The notes beneath the pieces were generated by a model. It was not told the DNA's origin, did no database searches, and saw nothing but the letters and a program-made list of their open reading frames with translations. This document shows, piece by piece, positions 31,701 to 40,800 of a stretch of DNA of 64,000 nucleotides (position 1 is the stretch's first letter; every line of letters starts with the position of its first letter). The stretch covers positions 1,612,001-1,676,000 of the forward strand of contig NZ_CP025429.1 in the NCBI RefSeq assembly GCF_002848345.1, in the 5' to 3' direction. The translations under genes were made by a program, and so were the position numbers. Origin of the DNA: Chromobacterium sp. ATCC 53434 (GTDB lineage: Bacteria > Pseudomonadota > Gammaproteobacteria > Burkholderiales > Chromobacteriaceae).

Positions 31701-34700
31701 TAGATGACGTAGGCCGGGTGCCGGTCGTCGCAGGGGACGGCCAGCGGCGCGTCGTCCAGCGCGGCCAGTTCGTCGTCCAGCCGGTCCAGGCACAGCGCGC
31801 TTGCGGCGGGCAGCCGGTCCAGCAGATCGGCGCGGGAAATCAGCGCGGCCGGCCGGGCGTCGTCCAGCATGAAGGCGATGCGCTCGGCCGGATAGTCGAG
31901 ATCGAGCGGCAGATAGGCGGCGCCGGCCTTCAGCACGGCGAGCAGGGAGACGACCAGGTCGATGGAGCGGGGCAGCGCGACGGCGACCAGGGTCTCGGGG
32001 CCGACGCCGTCGGCCTTGAGGCGGCGGGCGAGCCGGTTGGCGCGGCCGTGCAGCTGGCGGTAGCTGAGGGCGTCGTCGTCGAAGCGCAGCGCCTCGGCGT
32101 CGGGGGTGCGTTCGGCCTGTTGTTCCAGCAGCCGGGTCAGCGTGGCGGCGGGCAGCGGGGCGTCGGTGCGGTTCCAGCCGTCCAGCGCCAGACGCTGGGC
32201 CGGGGTGGCCGGATCGATGCGGGCGAGCGGCCGCTCCGGTTCTTCGGCGATCAGGCGCAGCAGTTCGAGCAGCTGGTCGGCGATGTCGCCGACGGCGTCG
32301 GCGGAGAAGACGTCGGGGCGGTAGCCGAAGCGCAGTTCGAGCTCGGGGCCGGGTATGGCGCACAGGTTCAGCGGGTAGTGCGAGGTGTCCACGCCCTGGC
32401 CGCCCAGATAATCGATGGACAGCGCCTCGTCGACGCGGTGGTCGTCGTCGGCGATGGGATAGTTCTCGAACACCAGCAAGGTGTCGAACAAGTCCCCGAG
32501 GCCGGCCGTCTGCTGGATCTCGGCCAGGCTGAGGTGCTGATGCTCGATCAGCGCGGCCTGTTGGGCCTGCAGCCGCTGCAGCAGCGCGGCGATGGTTTCG
32601 CCGGGCAGCAGGCGCAGCCGCAGCGGCACGGTGTTGATCAGCAGGCCGACCATCCGTTCTACGCCGGCGAGCTCGGGCGGCCGTCCGGAGACGGTGACGC
32701 CGAAGACGACGTCGTCGGTGGCGGTGAGGCGGGCCAGCAGGATGGCCCAGGCGGCCTGCAGCACGGTGTTGAGCGTGACGCCCTGGCCGCGGGCCAGTCG
32801 CGCCAGCATCGCGTAGACCTCGGGGTCGGCCGCCACATTGTGGTTGCGCGGCAGCTGCCGGCTGTTCTGCGCGTCCGGCGCCAGCCGCGTCGCCTGTTCC
32901 AGGCCCGCCAGATGGTTCGCCCATTGCCGCCTCGCCGCGTCCCGGTCGCGGACATGCAGCCAGGCCAGGTAGTCGCGGTAAGGGATGGCCGGCGGCAGCT
33001 CGTCGCCGCGGTACAGCGCGAATAGTTCGCGCAGCAACACCGGCACCGACCAGCCGTCGAACAGCAGGTGGTGGAAGCTCCACAGCAGTTGGTGGCGCTG
33101 CGCGTCCAGCTTGACCAGGGCGAAGCGCAGCAGCGGCGCGCGCGCCGGATCGACGCCGGCGGCGTAGTCGTCCTGCCGCAGCCGCTCCAGCATGCGCCGC
33201 TGCTCATCGGCGTCATCCGCCGACAGATCGAGCTCGCGCCACGGCAGCGTCACCGAGGCCAGCACGATTTGGGCCGCCCGCTCCAGTCCGTCCGCGGCGA
33301 ACGCCGCGCGCAGATGGTCGTGGCGCCGCAGCAAGGCCTCGGCGGCGGCGCGCAGCCTGCCGGCGTCCAGCGGGCCGTCCAGTTCGAAGCCCATCTGTAT
33401 CAGGTAGACGTCGCTTTGGCCGCCGTCGTACAGCAGGTGGAACAGCAGGCCCTGCTGCAGCGGCGACAGCGGCAGCACCGCGGCGACATCCGGATGGCTG
33501 GCGCGGATGCGTTCGAGGTCGGCGTCGCTCGGCGGCGGCAGCTCGTTTGCCGCCGCGTCGGGCGCTATCGGCCGGACCCGTGGCGCCAGGCGCTCGATGC
33601 TGGGATGGTCGAAAACGTCCTGAGGGCTGAATTGCAAGCCATGGGCGCGGGCGCGGCTGACCAGCAGGATGGCGCTGATGCTGTCGCCGCCCAAGTCGAA
33701 GAAGCCCTGGCCCAGCCCCACCCGGGGCAGCCCCAGCACTTCCGCGTACAGCTTGGCCAGCGTTTTTTCCAGCCAGTCGCGCGCCTCCCCGGCATCGGCG
33801 TCGACAAAGTCCGGCGCCGGCAGCGCCTGCTTGTCCACCTTGCCGTTCGGCGTCAGCGGCAGGCGCTCCAGCGCGACCACCGCGGCCGGCACCATATAGT
33901 CGGGCAGCTGCTCCGCCAGCGCCGCGCGCAGGACGGCGCCGTCGGCCTGCTGGCCGGCGCGGGGGACGATGTAGGCGATCAGCTGCTTGATGCCGGGCAA
34001 GTCCTCGCGCAGGCGGACCACGGCCTGGGCCACGCCCGGTTGCTGCGTCAGCAGGTGTTCGATCTCGCCGGGCTCGATGCGGTAGCCGCGCAGCTTCAGC
34101 TGTTCATCGGTTCGGCCCAGGTAGTCCAGCGCGCCGTCCTCGCGCAGCCGCGCCAGGTCGCCGCTGCGATACAGGCGGCTGCCGGCGGGGCCGAAGGGGT
34201 TGGCGACGAAGCGCTCGGCGCTGAGCGCCGGCCGGCCCAGATAACCGCGGGCCAGCCCGTCGCCGGCCAGATACAGTTCTCCCTCGACGCCCGGCGGCAG
34301 CGGCCGCAGGCAGTCGTCCAGCACATAAGCCCGGGCGTCGGCGATAGGCGCGCCGATATCGAACGGTTCGTCGTCCCGCATCTGTCCGCTCATCGTCGCG
34401 CAGACGGTGGTCTCGGTGGGGCCGTAGGCGTTCAGCATGGTCCGGCCGGCCGACCAGCGCCGTATCTGCGATGGCGGACAGGCCTCGCCGGCGACGATCA
34501 GGCCGCAGTCCCGGGGAATGCCGCCATCCGGCATGATGGCCAGCGCGCTGGGCGGCAGCGTCAGATGGCTGATCTTCTGGCGGACCAGCAGGTCGGCCAG
34601 CGCCGCGCCCGGCGTCAACTCCGCCGCGGGCGCGGTGACCAGGCAGGCGCCGGAGAGCAGCGCCATGGCGGTTTCGGAAAAAGCCGCGTCGAAACTTGAC

Positions 34701-35335
34701 GACGCGAACTGCAGCACGCGATCGCCGGGGCCGATGCCGAAGCGCCGGCTCTGGGCATGAGCCAGCCCGGCTATGCCGCGGTGGCTGACCGCCACGCCCT
34801 TAGGCTGGCCGGTGGAGCCGGAGGTGTAGATCACATAGGCCAGCTGGTCCGGCGAGTCGTGAAGCTCGGGCGCGTGTTCCGGTTGCCCCTGCCATGCCGC
34901 CTCTTCGGTATCCAGCTCCACCACCCGCGCCCAGTGGACCGGCAGCTGGTCGGTCAGCGCGGCGCGCGTCAGCAGGGCGGCCGGCATGGCGTCGTTGAGG
35001 ATGTAAGCCAGTCTTTCCCGCGGATAGTCGGGGTCCAGCGGCAGATAGGCGCCGCCGGCCTTGAAAATCGCCAGCGTGGCGATGATCTGCTCGGGCGAGC
35101 GGTCCAGGCACAGCGCCACCGGCGTTTCGCGGTCTATGCCCAGTTCGCGCAGATAATGGGCCAGACGGTTGGCCTGGCTGTCCAGTTCGCGGTAGCTGAG
35201 CGTTCGCGGGCCGTGTTGCAGGGCGATGGCGTCGGGATGGTCCGCTGCGCTTCGCGCGAACAGGGCGGCGAAGGTTGCGGCTGGCGCGGCGTCGGTGTGC
35301 GGATGCTGGGAGGGAAAGACGGCGTTGTCGTTCAT
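25787..35335 (-). CDS. NRPS protein, A(Tyr)-T-C-A(Ser)-T-C-A(Ile/Val-like)-T-E, initiation protein
   Basis: A 3182-residue trimodular synthetase. A1 about 20-510 with no preceding C domain, hence a loading module; pocket D,A,S,T,I,A,A,V,C,K, one residue from the bacterial Tyr code DASTVAAVCK; T1 Ser552. C about 617-1040 (HHLLFDG 755-761); A2 about 1060-1555, pocket D,V,W,H,L,S,L,V,D,K = Ser; T2 Ser1602. C about 1670-2100 (HHLLLDG); A3 about 2125-2625, pocket D,A,Y,F,W,G,V,T,F,K, like Ile/Val pockets; T3 about residue 2680. The last domain is an epimerase ([39 protein letters not shown]), so residue 3 becomes D. ATG 35335 has a GAGG ribosome-binding site. The 47-base gap to the next synthetase gene suggests one operon. 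Confidence 0.95.
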   Translation of the reverse strand: MNDNAVFPSQHPHTDAAPAATFAALFARSAADHPDAIALQHGPRTLSYRELDSQANRLAHYLRELGIDRETPVALCLDRSPEQIIATLAIFKAGGAYLPLDPDYPRERLAYILNDAMPAALLTRAALTDQLPVHWARVVELDTEEAAWQGQPEHAPELHDSPDQLAYVIYTSGSTGQPKGVAVSHRGIAGLAHAQSRRFGIGPGDRVLQFASSSFDAAFSETAMALLSGACLVTAPAAELTPGAALADLLVRQKISHLTLPPSALAIMPDGGIPRDCGLIVAGEACPPSQIRRWSAGRTMLNAYGPTETTVCATMSGQMRDDEPFDIGAPIADARAYVLDDCLRPLPPGVEGELYLAGDGLARGYLGRPALSAERFVANPFGPAGSRLYRSGDLARLREDGALDYLGRTDEQLKLRGYRIEPGEIEHLLTQQPGVAQAVVRLREDLPGIKQLIAYIVPRAGQQADGAVLRAALAEQLPDYMVPAAVVALERLPLTPNGKVDKQALPAPDFVDADAGEARDWLEKTLAKLYAEVLGLPRVGLGQGFFDLGGDSISAILLVSRARAHGLQFSPQDVFDHPSIERLAPRVRPIAPDAAANELPPPSDADLERIRASHPDVAAVLPLSPLQQGLLFHLLYDGGQSDVYLIQMGFELDGPLDAGRLRAAAEALLRRHDHLRAAFAADGLERAAQIVLASVTLPWRELDLSADDADEQRRMLERLRQDDYAAGVDPARAPLLRFALVKLDAQRHQLLWSFHHLLFDGWSVPVLLRELFALYRGDELPPAIPYRDYLAWLHVRDRDAARRQWANHLAGLEQATRLAPDAQNSRQLPRNHNVAADPEVYAMLARLARGQGVTLNTVLQAAWAILLARLTATDDVVFGVTVSGRPPELAGVERMVGLLINTVPLRLRLLPGETIAALLQRLQAQQAALIEHQHLSLAEIQQTAGLGDLFDTLLVFENYPIADDDHRVDEALSIDYLGGQGVDTSHYPLNLCAIPGPELELRFGYRPDVFSADAVGDIADQLLELLRLIAEEPERPLARIDPATPAQRLALDGWNRTDAPLPAATLTRLLEQQAERTPDAEALRFDDDALSYRQLHGRANRLARRLKADGVGPETLVAVALPRSIDLVVSLLAVLKAGAAYLPLDLDYPAERIAFMLDDARPAALISRADLLDRLPAASALCLDRLDDELAALDDAPLAVPCDDRHPAYVIYTSGSTGRPKGAVNSHRAIVNRLLWMQRAYPLAADDVVLQKTPSSFDVSVWEFFWPLLAGASLLLARPDGHRDPAYLAKLIRHRGVTTLHFVPSMLDAFLQEPASAGCQSLRRVLCSGEALSAPLLARAAQTLPCPLHNLYGPTEAAVDVTAWTCDPAADTRTVPIGQPIWNTQLYVLDSMLRPLPPGIPGELYLGGVGLARGYLRRPGLTAERFVANPFGPAGQRLYRTGDRVVRRDDGALEYLGRLDHQVKLRGLRIELGEIEAALLAQPGVAQAVVLIREDAPGQRRLVAYAVPAAGAEADVARWRDALAGRLPDYMVPAAWVALDTLPLTPNGKLDRRALPAPERELAEHREPVTEKEKLLAEAFAQTLGLERVGLDDSFFGLGGDSISSIQLVSLARKSGLSLTPRQVFEHPSVRDLARIASDASPLAIETRADAPLLPLEPAEVQRLARRHPGLTELLPLTPLQHGLLFHALYDDSAANPYVVQLRVELDGALDGGALRRASERLLRRHPHLLASFIHDDTVQPMQALVSDSAARWREADLSALDGETARARLEAAQAAEHGESMPPAQGPLQRFTLIRLAPDRHLLLWTFHHLLLDGWSIPILLEELFALYHRDDAAELPPAPAYRNYLAWLAGRDQAAARQAWGEYLRGVDEPTLIAPGLPAADRLPDTRSVLLTTELTGALTAQARRHGLTVNTLAQGAWGLLLARLTGRDDLVFGITVSGRTAPLENIARLPGLLINTVPLRLKLEPSATLADCLQALQSRQAAMMEHQHLGLGEIQQLADVEELFDTLMVFENYPQLDTLRQSRASDGLTVRPVDGLGGDVSHYPLGLCVVPGERLELRLGCRADVFPPAEAQRILASLSRLFQAMAGDLDQPLARLQWLDADERRLLDDWNATARPTPPATLPELFRRQAGLTPDAIAVRAANAELSYRQLERQSNALAHRLRAAGVDVETPVALWLQRGPLLPVAMLGVLKAGGCYIPLHTAQPEERRAWTLAQSRAALLLADEAPAPGMLPPGLPVMRIDGAAESAEHPPRLALSPDALAYVMYTSGSTGTPKGIGVSHANVRDLALDRRWEGASQSKVLAHSPHAFDASTYELWAPLLHGGQATMAPPGDNDIDTLAGVLQRESVTAAFLTTALFNLLAEERPECFASLRTLWTGGEAASPRAFERVLERHPQLELVHVYGPTETTTFATCHPLPRGLALDPVVPIGAPMDNTRAYVLDSALRPVPAGVPGELYLAGSGLARGYLDQPALTAERFVANPFGPAGSRLYRSGDRARWRADGQLEFLGRADHQIKLRGFRIELGEIEARLREHPAVSQARAVLHQPDGAPRQLVAYIALHPGTDAAPSALKQALAAQLPDYMVPAAIVALDALPLTPNGKLDHRALPAPDFQAGNRRPPRTDAERVLAGLYAELLGQDAVGLDDGFFDLGGDSIASILLVSRARRQGLLLSPRDVFLHPKVEALAAVARPVAATVATDAAEGALPATPIIRWWLERGGPRNGFYQSMLLQTPTGLEQEHLLQALQALLDRHDALRMRLDADGGLTVPPVGSTPAQDCLRRVAGPAIAPADIAEAARQLDPAAGAMLRALWLDAGPDAPGRLWLGIHHLAVDGVSWRILLPDLASAWRDAVAARPIRLDPVATSFRRWSLLLSDDAVGAARAAEWPMWADIQSRPDPLLSPVSLDPALDKAGSGRRLSVTLPAAVTAELLTRVPALFHAGINDVLLTGFALAVARWRERQGLDGGSAVRLELEGHGREELGEHCDLSRTVGWFTSLFPVCLDPGAPAAAALDDDAVLGEALKRIKEQLRALPDRGLGYGLLRYLNPETASRLGDASPAQLGFNYLGRFSTPARGDWMPAPEAAGLDGDSDASVPLSHAIALNAATHDGPAGPELVATWLWAGRLFDQQEIERLAEDWFDALRALVRLGHAPDVGGTTPSDHPLAGGLSQAEIDLIEADF
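30540..32788 (-). repeat. Copy 2 of the ~2.25-kb near-identical NRPS module segment
   Basis: Partner of 22800-25058, in direct orientation 7.7 kb away. It encodes the Ser module core of the first synthetase. Differences are a few scattered substitutions plus short divergent stretches (after LLVFE.YP and around the [12 protein letters not shown] segment), pointing to recent duplication or gene conversion. Confidence 0.85.
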
Positions 35336-35521
35336 GTCGAACCTCGAATGCGGTGCTGGGCGTGATGCCGCGACCTGCCGCGAGCGCGCGGCCGATCGGC
35401 GATTCTGCGATATGGCTGGGTCTGGCGGAGCGGGGCCCGCCGTGGAATGGGAAGAGGAAGCGCCATGCTTTGCCTGGAAAGCGGGCGCGCCCCGGCTTAG
35501 CCCCCTGGATCGGGGCGGAAA

Positions 35522-35746
35522 TCAGCCTGTGGAGAGCAGCTCGTCCTGAGCGCGGACCAGGCTGGCGGGGCGCATGTCCATCCAGTTTTGCTCGATGTGG
35601 TCGAGACAGGTCTGGCGGTCGGCGGGGCCGAAACTCGTTTGCCAACCGTCCGGAATCGGCGCGAATTCGGGCCAGAGCGAGTACTGGCCCTCATCGTTGA
35701 TCAGGGAGAAAAAAACGCCTTCCTTGTTGTCGAACGGATTCGCCAT
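35522..35746 (-). CDS. MbtH-like protein, NRPS adenylation-domain partner
   Basis: A 74-residue MbtH-family protein with the family's invariant residues: an N-terminal NPFD, Glu-Gly-Gln-Tyr-Ser-Leu-Trp-Pro (EGQYSLWP), PDGW, a Cys followed by LDHIEQNW, and DMRPASL. Such proteins bind adenylation domains and are often needed for their folding or activity. ATG 35746 follows a strong AAGGAG ribosome-binding site. It is the first gene of the NRPS transcription unit, 186 bases before the initiation synthetase, and is the best anchor for the promoter. Confidence 0.96.
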   Translation of the reverse strand: MANPFDNKEGVFFSLINDEGQYSLWPEFAPIPDGWQTSFGPADRQTCLDHIEQNWMDMRPASLVRAQDELLSTG

Positions 35747-35900
35747 GGTACGTCTCCTTATAACTTACTAATGATGTTTGCCTGGTAATTGTCCAATGTT
35801 TATATGAATAGCATAACAACTCAAAATATAAATGTCATCAGGCGAGTGTGGTTTTATTACGAGCGATTTGCTTAGTTTTTGGCACCGGCGCGCCATCTGG
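35747..35900 (-). promoter_or_regulatory. AT-rich leader and probable promoter of the NRPS operon
   Basis: The 150 bases upstream of the MbtH-like gene are strikingly AT-rich in a GC-rich region. On the minus strand a TTGAGT hexamer is followed 14 bases later by TATAAA, and further down TTGGAC is followed at 17 bases by CATTAG; neither is a textbook sigma-70 pair. No clear LuxR-type or Fur-type operator was seen. Placement directly before the first gene of the cluster is the main evidence. Confidence 0.4.
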
Positions 35901-35901
35901 T

Positions 35902-35946
35902 GGCAGAAAATGGCCGATGCGGGAGAAATGATTGTGAACAGGCTCT
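35902..35946. repeat. Solo half-copy of the GAGCCTG palindromic repeat
   Basis: These 45 bases run from GGCAGAAAATGGCCGATG to GTGAACAGGCTCT and closely match the right end of the 56432-56699 element (GGCAGAAAACGGCCGATG ... CATGAACAGGCTCT). No left partner with inverted ends was found nearby, so this looks like a remnant between the NRPS promoter and the AraC gene. Confidence 0.55.
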
Positions 35947-36022
35947 TGGCAACTGTCGCAAGCGATGAGGCGTCTTGCTCCGGATTCGTCGCCATTATCG
36001 GTTTCAATGCCGCCGCGCCCGG

Positions 36023-36820
36023 CTATTCGGCTCCCGAGGCCAGGCCGATGTCGCCCAGCTGTTGGCGGTACTGGCGCGGCGTCAGGCCCGTCAAGGCCTT
36101 GAACTGCCGGCTGAAGGCGCTGTGGTCGGCATAGCCGCAGCGCAGGGCCACTTCGGTGATGGCCATGTCCTGATGCAGCAGCCGGTGCGCGTGCTCAAGC
36201 CTGGCCTTGTGTATCATTTGCCGCGGCGACAGGTGGAACACCTTTTTGCAGTAGCGCTCCAGCTGGGCGGCGGACATGCCGGCGATGCCGGTGAGCTCCG
36301 CCATGGTGACCGGCTGGCTGAAGTTGCGGCGGATGAACTCGTCCACCGCCACCAGGCGTTTGTAGGCCGGGTGGGTCTTGCTGGCCGATTGCAGGTCCAG
36401 CGAGATGCCTATCAGGCCGATGATCTCGTCTTGCCGGTCGCGCAACGGCCATTTGTAGGTCAGGCACCAGCCCGGCTCCCGGTTCTTGAACAGATGCAGT
36501 TCCAGCTGGCTTTCCAGCACCAGGCCGTCTTGCAGCACCTTCAGATCCTGCGCCGTATACGCCGGCCCCAGCTGGGCCGGGAATACCTCCGCGCTGGTCT
36601 TGCCCAGCAGCGGCCGCAGCTCCTTCTGTCCGCAGCGTTGCACCAGCGTCCGATTGGCGCAGAGATAGCGCGCCTGCCTGTCCTTGATGAAGATGGCCGC
36701 ATTGGGGATCAGGTTCAGCACCGGCAATAACGGGGCGATGCCCGCCAGCAGCGCGTCTATCGTCGCCGGGCGGATCTCGTCCCGCCAGCGGGCGAGGTTT
36801 TCCACGGTCAAGCTCGTCAT
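36023..36820 (-). CDS. AraC-family regulator with PAS sensor domain
   Basis: A 265-residue regulator. The N-terminal half is PAS-like (NLIPNAAIFIKDRQARYLCAN ... LVLESQLELHLF ... DEIIGLIGISLDL). The C-terminal about 100 residues are two AraC-type HTHs (MAELTGIAGMSAAQLERYCKKVFHLSPRQ; ITEVALRCGYADHSAFSRQFKALTGLTPRQYR). I chose ATG 36820 because GGAAAGGCGGGAAAG precedes it. ATG 36862 and 36898 are in frame upstream with poorer ribosome-binding sites, and further extension runs into a repeat. It is divergent from the hydroxyproline genes and is the obvious candidate to activate them. A role in NRPS control is less likely, because a 275-base AT-rich gap with a repeat remnant separates it from MbtH. 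Confidence 0.9.
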   Translation of the reverse strand: MTSLTVENLARWRDEIRPATIDALLAGIAPLLPVLNLIPNAAIFIKDRQARYLCANRTLVQRCGQKELRPLLGKTSAEVFPAQLGPAYTAQDLKVLQDGLVLESQLELHLFKNREPGWCLTYKWPLRDRQDEIIGLIGISLDLQSASKTHPAYKRLVAVDEFIRRNFSQPVTMAELTGIAGMSAAQLERYCKKVFHLSPRQMIHKARLEHAHRLLHQDMAITEVALRCGYADHSAFSRQFKALTGLTPRQYRQQLGDIGLASGAE

Positions 36821-36930
36821 CTTTCCCGCCTTTCCAGATGCGCCAGGCGCCGCGACGTCCATTGCCGCGTCGTCATTCCGAATGTTCTTTTGCTCCATCC
36901 AGCCCGCGGCCCGCGGCCAAGCCCCTTTAA

Positions 36931-37044
36931 GAGCCGCTAACAAAACCTCGCAGAGTCCTTGAGCCAAGGCGCGCCGACGCAGGCAGTACAGAGAGTACGA
37001 CAAGGAGGCGCAACGCAGGATCAGGGGTTTTGTTAGCGGGTCTA
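36931..37044. repeat. Palindromic intergenic repeat with CCGCTAACAAAACC ends
   Basis: A 114-base element bounded by inverted repeats CCGCTAACAAAACC (36934-36947) and GGTTTTGTTAGCGG (37027-37040). The interior holds GTACAGAGAGTAC (self-complementary) and CAAGGAGGCGCAACGCAG. It lies in the divergent intergenic region between the araC-type gene and the epimerase gene, which is 398 bases long and otherwise shows no gene. It has the form of a REP/BIME-type dispersed element. It could displace or form part of the regulator binding region. Confidence 0.65.
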
Positions 37045-37218
37045 AACGCAAACTATGCCGATTTCGTCATCGCAATTGATGATAACCATCAAGATCGGCG
37101 GCGACAACGCAGCCATGCTAGCGGGGTGGAATCGAATACCGATGCGGCGCGGAGGTTCAATGGAATCAACGGCCTGAGAGACGACGGCGCGGACGGCCGG
37201 ACTGGATGGGGTGGGGGA

Positions 37219-38157
37219 ATGGACAAGCGAATGAAGCAGATCGAGATCATCGACTCGCACACCGGGGGCGAGCCCACCCGGCTGGTGCTGAGCGGATTCC
37301 CCGCGTTGGCGGGGTCCACCATGGCCGACAAACGCGACGCGTTGCGCGAGCGGCACGACGGGTGGCGCCGCGCCTGCCTGCTGGAGCCGCGCGGCAGCGA
37401 TGTGCTGGTGGGCGCGCTGTATTGCGAGCCGGTTTCGCCCGACGCCGCCTGCGGGGTGATCTTCTTCAACAACACCGGTTATCTGGGCATGTGCGGCCAC
37501 GGCACCATAGGCCTGATCGCCTCCTTGCATTACCTGGGACGCATCGCGCCCGGCACGCACAAGATCGACACCCCGGTGGGGCCGGTCGGCGCCGTCCTGC
37601 ATGAAGACGGCTCGGTGACGCTGCGCAATGTGCCGGCCTACCGCTACCGCCGGCAGGCGGCGGTGGAGGTGGCCGGCCATGGAACGGTGACCGGCGACAT
37701 CGCCTGGGGCGGCAACTGGTTCTTTCTGGTGGCCGAGCACGGCCTGAGCGTGCGGCTGGACAATGTCGAGGCGCTGAGCGCGTTTTCCTGGGCCGTGTTG
37801 CAGGCGCTGGAAGCGCAGGGCGTCACCGGCGCCGACGGCGCGGGCATCGATCATGTCGAGCTGTTCGCCGACGACGAAGACGCCGACAGCCGCAACTTCG
37901 TCATGTGCCCGGGCAAGGCCTACGACCGTTCCCCCTGCGGCACCGGCACCAGCGCCAAGCTGGCCTGCCTGGCGGCCGACGGCAAGCTGGCCGAAGGCGA
38001 CGAGTGGGTGCAGGCCGGCATCACCGGCAGCCGCTTCATCGGCTATTACCAGCGCGAAGGCGACTGCATCCGCCCCTACATCACCGGCCGCGCCCACATC
38101 ACGGCGCGCGCCACATTGCTGATCGACGAAGAAGACCCGTTCGCGTGGGGCATCTGA
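37219..38157 (+). CDS. 4-hydroxyproline 2-epimerase
   Basis: A proline-racemase-family enzyme that converts trans-4-hydroxy-L-proline to cis-4-hydroxy-D-proline. Numbered from the second Met (MKQIEII), the two catalytic cysteines fall at Cys88 (GMCGHGTIG) and Cys236 ([12 protein letters not shown]), the positions known for bacterial 4-hydroxyproline epimerases, and the substrate motif SHTGGEPTR is present. The Cys pair excludes 3-hydroxyproline dehydratases, which have Thr at the second position. ATG 37219 follows GTGGGGGA; ATG 37231 is an equally acceptable start. It is the first gene of a catabolic operon with deaminase, dehydrogenase and oxidoreductase genes downstream. Confidence 0.95.
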   Translation: MDKRMKQIEIIDSHTGGEPTRLVLSGFPALAGSTMADKRDALRERHDGWRRACLLEPRGSDVLVGALYCEPVSPDAACGVIFFNNTGYLGMCGHGTIGLIASLHYLGRIAPGTHKIDTPVGPVGAVLHEDGSVTLRNVPAYRYRRQAAVEVAGHGTVTGDIAWGGNWFFLVAEHGLSVRLDNVEALSAFSWAVLQALEAQGVTGADGAGIDHVELFADDEDADSRNFVMCPGKAYDRSPCGTGTSAKLACLAADGKLAEGDEWVQAGITGSRFIGYYQREGDCIRPYITGRAHITARATLLIDEEDPFAWGI

Positions 38158-38216
38158 ATCCCCGCGCGTCCCAATCCGCCTCTACCACCTGAATGAATGC
38201 CGCAAGGAGCAAGACA

Positions 38217-39164
38217 ATGAGCGACAACATTTTCACCGGCTGCATCCCGGCCCTGATGACCCCGTGCACCGCCGATCGCCAGCCGGATTTCGACGCGCTG
38301 GCGGCCAAGGGCCGCGAACTGGTATCCCTGGGCATGAGCGCGGTGGTGTACTGCGGCTCGATGGGCGACTGGCCGCTGCTGAGCGAGGCCCAGCGCCAGG
38401 AGGGCGTGGCGCGGCTGGTGGCCGCCGGCGTGCCGACCATCGTGGGCACTGGCGCCGTCAACACCCGCGAGGCGGTTTCCCACGCCGCCCACGCCGCCAG
38501 CGTGGGGGCGCATGGCTTGATGGTGATCCCGCGCGTGCTGTCGCGCGGCGCGTCGCCGGCCGCGCAAAAAGCGCATTTCTCGGCCATCCTGGCCGCCGCG
38601 TCCAAGCTGCCGGCCGTGATCTACAACAGCCCTTACTACGGCTTCGCCACCCGCGCCGACCTGTTCTTCGAGCTGCGCCGCGCCCATCCCAATCTGATCG
38701 GTTTCAAGGAGTTCGGCGGCGCCGCCGACATGCGCTACGCCGCCGAGCACATCACCTCGCAGGACGGCGAAGTCACGCTGATGGTGGGGGTGGACACCCA
38801 GGTGGTGCACGGCTTCGTCAATTGCAACGCCACCGGCGCCATCACCGGCATCGGCAACGCGCTGCCGCGCGAAGTGCTGCACCTGGTGGCCTTGAGCCAG
38901 GCCGCGGCCAGGGGGGACGCCGTCGCCCGCCGCCGCGCGCACGAACTGGAGTCGGCGCTGGCCGTGCTGTCCTCCTTCGACGAGGGCTGCGACCTGGTGC
39001 TGTATTACAAGCACCTGATGGTGCTGAACGGCGACAAGGAATACGCGCTGCATTTCAACGAGACCGACGCGCTGAGCGCCGCCCAGCGCCGCTATGCCGA
39101 AACCCAGTACGCGCTGTTCCGCGAGTGGTACCGCCACTGGTCGGCCGAGCAAAACGTCGCCTGA
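38217..39164 (+). CDS. DapA-family lyase, probable 1-pyrroline-4-hydroxy-2-carboxylate deaminase
   Basis: A 315-residue dihydrodipicolinate synthase/N-acetylneuraminate lyase family TIM barrel. It shows the Schiff-base Lys in LIGFKEFGG, the active-site Tyr in VIYNSPYYG and the GSMGDW loop that replaces the GTTGE of true DapA. In hydroxyproline catabolism the homologue deaminates 1-pyrroline-4-hydroxy-2-carboxylate to 2-oxoglutarate semialdehyde. This assignment rests on context: epimerase before it and semialdehyde dehydrogenase after it. ATG 38217 has a good AAGGAG; the in-frame ATG 38193 does not. Confidence 0.9.
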   Translation: MSDNIFTGCIPALMTPCTADRQPDFDALAAKGRELVSLGMSAVVYCGSMGDWPLLSEAQRQEGVARLVAAGVPTIVGTGAVNTREAVSHAAHAASVGAHGLMVIPRVLSRGASPAAQKAHFSAILAAASKLPAVIYNSPYYGFATRADLFFELRRAHPNLIGFKEFGGAADMRYAAEHITSQDGEVTLMVGVDTQVVHGFVNCNATGAITGIGNALPREVLHLVALSQAAARGDAVARRRAHELESALAVLSSFDEGCDLVLYYKHLMVLNGDKEYALHFNETDALSAAQRRYAETQYALFREWYRHWSAEQNVA

Positions 39165-39222
39165 TACCCCATCCCCGCCGCGCCCTTGGCGGCGCGGCCG
39201 GTCCCTTATTCACGCAGGAAAC

Positions 39223-40797
39223 ATGATGAATCTGACAGGGAAGATGTTGATCGGCGGGCAGGCCGTCGCCGGCCGCCGCGGTGTGATCCGGGCCATAGAC
39301 CCGTCCACCGATCAGCCGCTGGAGCCGGGCTATCCCGGCGCGGACCGCGAACAGGTGGAGCAGGCCTGCCTGCTGGCCTGGGACGCGTTCGACGGCTACC
39401 GCGACACCGCGCCGGAAACGCGGGCGCGCTTGCTCGAAACCATCGCCGACGAGATCGAGGCGCTGGGCGACGAGTTGATCACGCGCGCGATGGCCGAGAC
39501 CGGCCTGCCGCGCGCGCGCCTGCAGGGCGAGCGCGGCCGCGCCTGCGGCCAGCTGCGGCTGTTCGCCCGCGCGCTGCGGGCCGGCGAGTGGCTGGACGCG
39601 CGGGTGGACCCGGCCATGCCGCAGCGCCAGCCGCTGCCGCGCGCCGACCTGCGCCAGCGCCAGGTGGCGCTGGGGCCGGTGGCGGTGTTCGGCGCCAGCA
39701 ATTTCCCGCTGGCCTTCTCGGTGGCCGGCGGCGACACCGCCTCCGCGCTGGCGGCCGGTTGCCCGGTCATCGTCAAGGCCCACAGCGCCCATCCCGGCGC
39801 CAGCGAGCTGGCGGGGCGGGCCATCGCGCGGGCGGTGGCGAAATGCGGGCTGCCGGCCGGCGTGTTCGCGCTGCTGTTCGGCGAAGGCCGCGAAGCGGGG
39901 CAGGCGCTGGTGGCCGATCCGCGCGTCAAGGCGGTGGGCTTCACTGGCTCGCGCGGCGGCGGCCTGGCCTTGTGCCGGCTGGCGCAAAGCCGGCCGGAGC
40001 CGATTCCGGTTTACGCGGAAATGAGCGCCACCAATCCGGTGTTCCTGCTGCCGACGGCGCTGCGGGCGCGCGGCGAGGCGCTGGCGCAGGGTTTCGTCGG
40101 CTCGCTGACGCAGGGCGCGGGGCAGTTCTGCACCAATCCCGGCCTGATCGTCGCCGAGGAAGGCCCGGCGCTGGACGGCTTCATCGCCGCCGCGGCCGCC
40201 ATCCTTGGTGGCAGCCCGGCGCAGACCATGCTGACGCCCGGCATCTTCCGCGCCTACCAGGCCGGCGTCGACGCTTGGTCCGGCCATGCCCGGCTGGCGG
40301 CCGCCGGCCTGCCGGCCACCGGGCCGAACCAGTGCCAGGCCCAGCTGTGGCTGGCCGACGCGGAGGACTACCTGGCCAAGCCGGCATTGCGGGCCGAAGT
40401 GTTCGGCGCCGCCGCCCTGATCGTGCGATGCCGGGACGCGGGGGCGTTCCGCCAGTTCGCCGAGCAACTGGAAGGCCAGCTGACCGCCACGCTGCAGCTG
40501 GACGAGGCCGATCTGGACCTGGCCCACGCGCTGCTGCCCACGCTGGAGCGCAAGGCCGGCCGCATCCTGGTGAACGGCTGGCCCACCGGCGTGGAGGTGT
40601 GCGACGCCATCGTGCACGGCGGGCCGTTTCCGGCCACCTCGGACGCGCGGGCCACCTCGGTGGGCACGGCAGCCATCCAGCGCTTCCTGCGGCCGGTCTG
40701 CTACCAGGATTTTCCGGATGCGCTGCTGCCGCCGGCATTGCAACAGGCCAATCCGCTGGCGCTGCGCCGCCTGCTGGACGGCGGTCGGGAGGGCTGA
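39223..40797 (+). CDS. Aldehyde dehydrogenase, probable 2-oxoglutarate semialdehyde dehydrogenase
   Basis: A 524-residue NAD(P)+-dependent aldehyde dehydrogenase. Visible are the nucleotide-binding stretch [21 protein letters not shown], the general base Glu in EMSATNPVF, the catalytic Cys in [11 protein letters not shown] and the FTGSRGGG loop. The length and the [25 protein letters not shown] type of sequence fit the 2-oxoglutarate semialdehyde dehydrogenase branch found in hydroxyproline and pentose operons. It would finish the pathway to 2-oxoglutarate. AGGAA precedes ATGATG at 39223. The stop is three bases before the next start. Confidence 0.9.
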   Translation: MMNLTGKMLIGGQAVAGRRGVIRAIDPSTDQPLEPGYPGADREQVEQACLLAWDAFDGYRDTAPETRARLLETIADEIEALGDELITRAMAETGLPRARLQGERGRACGQLRLFARALRAGEWLDARVDPAMPQRQPLPRADLRQRQVALGPVAVFGASNFPLAFSVAGGDTASALAAGCPVIVKAHSAHPGASELAGRAIARAVAKCGLPAGVFALLFGEGREAGQALVADPRVKAVGFTGSRGGGLALCRLAQSRPEPIPVYAEMSATNPVFLLPTALRARGEALAQGFVGSLTQGAGQFCTNPGLIVAEEGPALDGFIAAAAAILGGSPAQTMLTPGIFRAYQAGVDAWSGHARLAAAGLPATGPNQCQAQLWLADAEDYLAKPALRAEVFGAAALIVRCRDAGAFRQFAEQLEGQLTATLQLDEADLDLAHALLPTLERKAGRILVNGWPTGVEVCDAIVHGGPFPATSDARATSVGTAAIQRFLRPVCYQDFPDALLPPALQQANPLALRRLLDGGREG

Positions 40798-40800
40798 GCG

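Noticed and set aside
11053..35746. Siderophore assignment for the NRPS cluster
   Set aside because: No catecholate or hydroxamate genes, no TonB receptor, no Fur box and no matching A-domain specificities within the cluster.
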